Assembly: GCA_037178975.1 (NCBI GenBank)
Contig: JASJZH010000006.1
Span: 6,882,001-6,946,000 of the forward strand
Source of the DNA: Oscheius tipulae
Lineage: Eukaryota > Nematoda > Chromadorea > Rhabditida > Rhabditidae
Direction of reading: 5' to 3'
DNA length: 64,000 bases
A program made the position numbers and the translations under genes. Numbering within the stretch: the stretch's first letter is position 1; each line of letters opens with the position of its first letter. The notes under the pieces are model-generated. The model did not search any database. It worked only from the letters and a program-made list of their open reading frames with translations, and had not been told where the DNA came from. Below are positions 63,401 through 64,000 of the stretch, piece after piece.

Positions 63401-63516
63401 CCAAGCATCCTCGTGCTCCCAGAACTCCCGTGATTACGGAATCCACATTTGAACGACAGATTCGTCGTGCTATCCAGGAAAGTCTAAAGTCGATGCCTTC
63501 TACTAGTCAGGGCTAG
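54484..63516 (+). CDS. Very large Lys/Ala-rich nuclear protein with AT-hook, unrecognised
   Basis: The start at 54484 (MSQQ, then ATDLTCNETLPLDEEPR). Some 25 exons with introns of about 40 nt chain in frame to the stop at 63514-63516, giving very roughly 2,500 residues. The first third is Thr/Ser/Pro/Gln-rich and disordered. At about 56310 lies an AT-hook (KKKRGRPRADA). From 56700 onward long stretches are Lys/Arg/Ala-rich (KKKIIKKKKVVKG, RRLKKKKEKKAKRKLKKLKK), interleaved with more ordered segments such as NRPKLFFERYNSRWNHF, PLTRADRCAIEEVVDSLASA, DWWAAVTGSKKVRSRNCK and IACDVVIINPS-like EACDVVIINPSKAT. The end is basic and Pro/Ala-rich. I infer a chromatin- or nucleolus-associated protein. 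The RPxLxxxY...W...HF segment faintly recalls SIN3-complex SAP130 proteins, which is unverified. Boundaries at about 57387 (GC donor) and about 60060-60130 are uncertain, so more than one gene is possible. Confidence 0.6.
56321..56352 (+). other. AT-hook motif within the large Lys-rich protein
   Basis: The exon encodes PPEKKKRGRPRADATRS. The GRP core flanked by basic residues is the classical minor-groove AT-hook, which supports a DNA/chromatin role for the protein. Confidence 0.75.
57387..57426 (+). other. Probable GC-AG intron in the large Lys-rich gene
   Basis: The frame from upstream stops at 57443. Removing a 40-nt segment beginning GCGAGTGAC and ending GTTTTAG joins RYFPN to KYRQVDEPVPSIRT and restores a long open frame. 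No GT donor nearby does this. A sequencing error or real frameshift is the alternative. Confidence 0.5.
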
Positions 63517-64000
63517 ACAGTTCTTCCCTCAGTTTGTTAAAGAGTATTTTGCCGGTGATTTTTCGGTTCCCCGGGACATAGTTTCACCGGTTCATACTAC
63601 TCATATCATCATGTCACCTAGGTCTCACAAATGTGTTTATATTTCCCCTCGATCGTTTCTGTGGCATTTATTCCAGCGATCTCGAAAACGTCATATAGTC
63701 TTGTCTAGGGAAAAGAACTATCCAAAGTCATTATTTTTTCTTGGACACTGGCTGTCCCAACCCCTCACAGCTCTCGGCCGGTTGCAACCTCACCCGATCT
63801 CGCTACGTCATCTTGCACACTTGCAGATTTTTTAGTTAACAAGTACGAATCAAGATTTAGATTGCTGTATTTGTACTTTTATTGTGTCTAAAAATAAACT
63901 GTTCTTTCCATTTTTGGAGTTCTCCCAGCATCAAATGACCCCAATTATCACAGGTTCTCAAGTGGGTTTGGTGGGGCAACAAACACCAACTTGACTGACT
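63517..64000. other. 3' UTR and right-end intergenic
   Basis: This is the presumed 3' UTR of the large gene, with AATAAA at 63893-63898. No further gene is seen to the window end. Confidence 0.5.
63893..63898 (+). terminator. Poly(A) signal AATAAA (large Lys-rich gene)
   Basis: A canonical hexamer about 380 nt past the stop. Confidence 0.6.

Overview
The window is nuclear DNA from a nematode, most likely a rhabditid (clade V). Genes are densely packed on both strands. Most introns are only 38-45 nt, bounded by GT and T-rich ...AG acceptors, and several ATGs sit just after a TTTTCAG-like site, as expected for SL trans-splicing. The best matches of nearly every recognisable protein are Caenorhabditis families (cbs-1, lst-2, dpy-23/apm-2, atg-11/epg-7, trap-2, ile-2, nas-15, mkk-4). 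As far as I remember, most of these lie on the C. elegans X chromosome, and trap-2, ile-2, a phosphopantetheinyl transferase and nas-15 are close neighbours there. I infer that this is an X-derived (Nigon X) segment. I could not run a search, and the species is not identified.

Layout. 1-3.0 kb: no gene seen, with a 113-bp tandem duplication and microsatellites. 3.0-5.4 kb (-): two tandem secreted C-type lectin-like genes. 6.3-7.7 kb (+): MKK4-type MAP kinase kinase. 8.4-8.9 kb (+): a decayed ALG5 pseudogene. 9.3-11.0 kb (+): Mad3/SAN-1 spindle-checkpoint protein with a KEN box. 11.4-15.2 kb (-): unrecognised secreted fibronectin-III protein. 17.5-19.0 kb (+): GnRH-receptor-like GPCR. 20.0-22.7 kb (+): tandem-module cystathionine beta-synthase. 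22.9-25.3 kb (-): second 7TM receptor. 25.3-28.9 kb: gene-poor, with one weak candidate gene.

28.9-31.1 kb (-): AP-2 mu adaptin, divergent from the FYVE protein LST-2 (32.3-34.7 kb, +). 35.6-40.2 kb (-): FIP200/ATG11 autophagy scaffold. 41.5-41.8 kb (-): a 66-residue secreted peptide precursor. 42.3-43.6 kb (-): ALYREF mRNA-export adaptor. 44.7-45.4 kb (-): TRAP-beta, divergent from the VIP36-like lectin ILE-2 (45.9-47.3 kb, +). 47.9-49.9 kb (+): phosphopantetheinyl transferase. 50.5-53.1 kb (+): astacin with three ShKT domains. 54.5-63.5 kb (+): one very large Lys/Ala-rich nuclear protein with an AT-hook, which I do not recognise.

There is no single new pathway cassette. The most notable items are the ALG5 relic, the CBS protein with a degenerate first module, the giant lysine-rich protein, the small peptide precursor, the unrecognised FN3 protein, and intron peculiarities (minute frame-preserving stop-free introns, AAG acceptors, a probable GC-AG intron).
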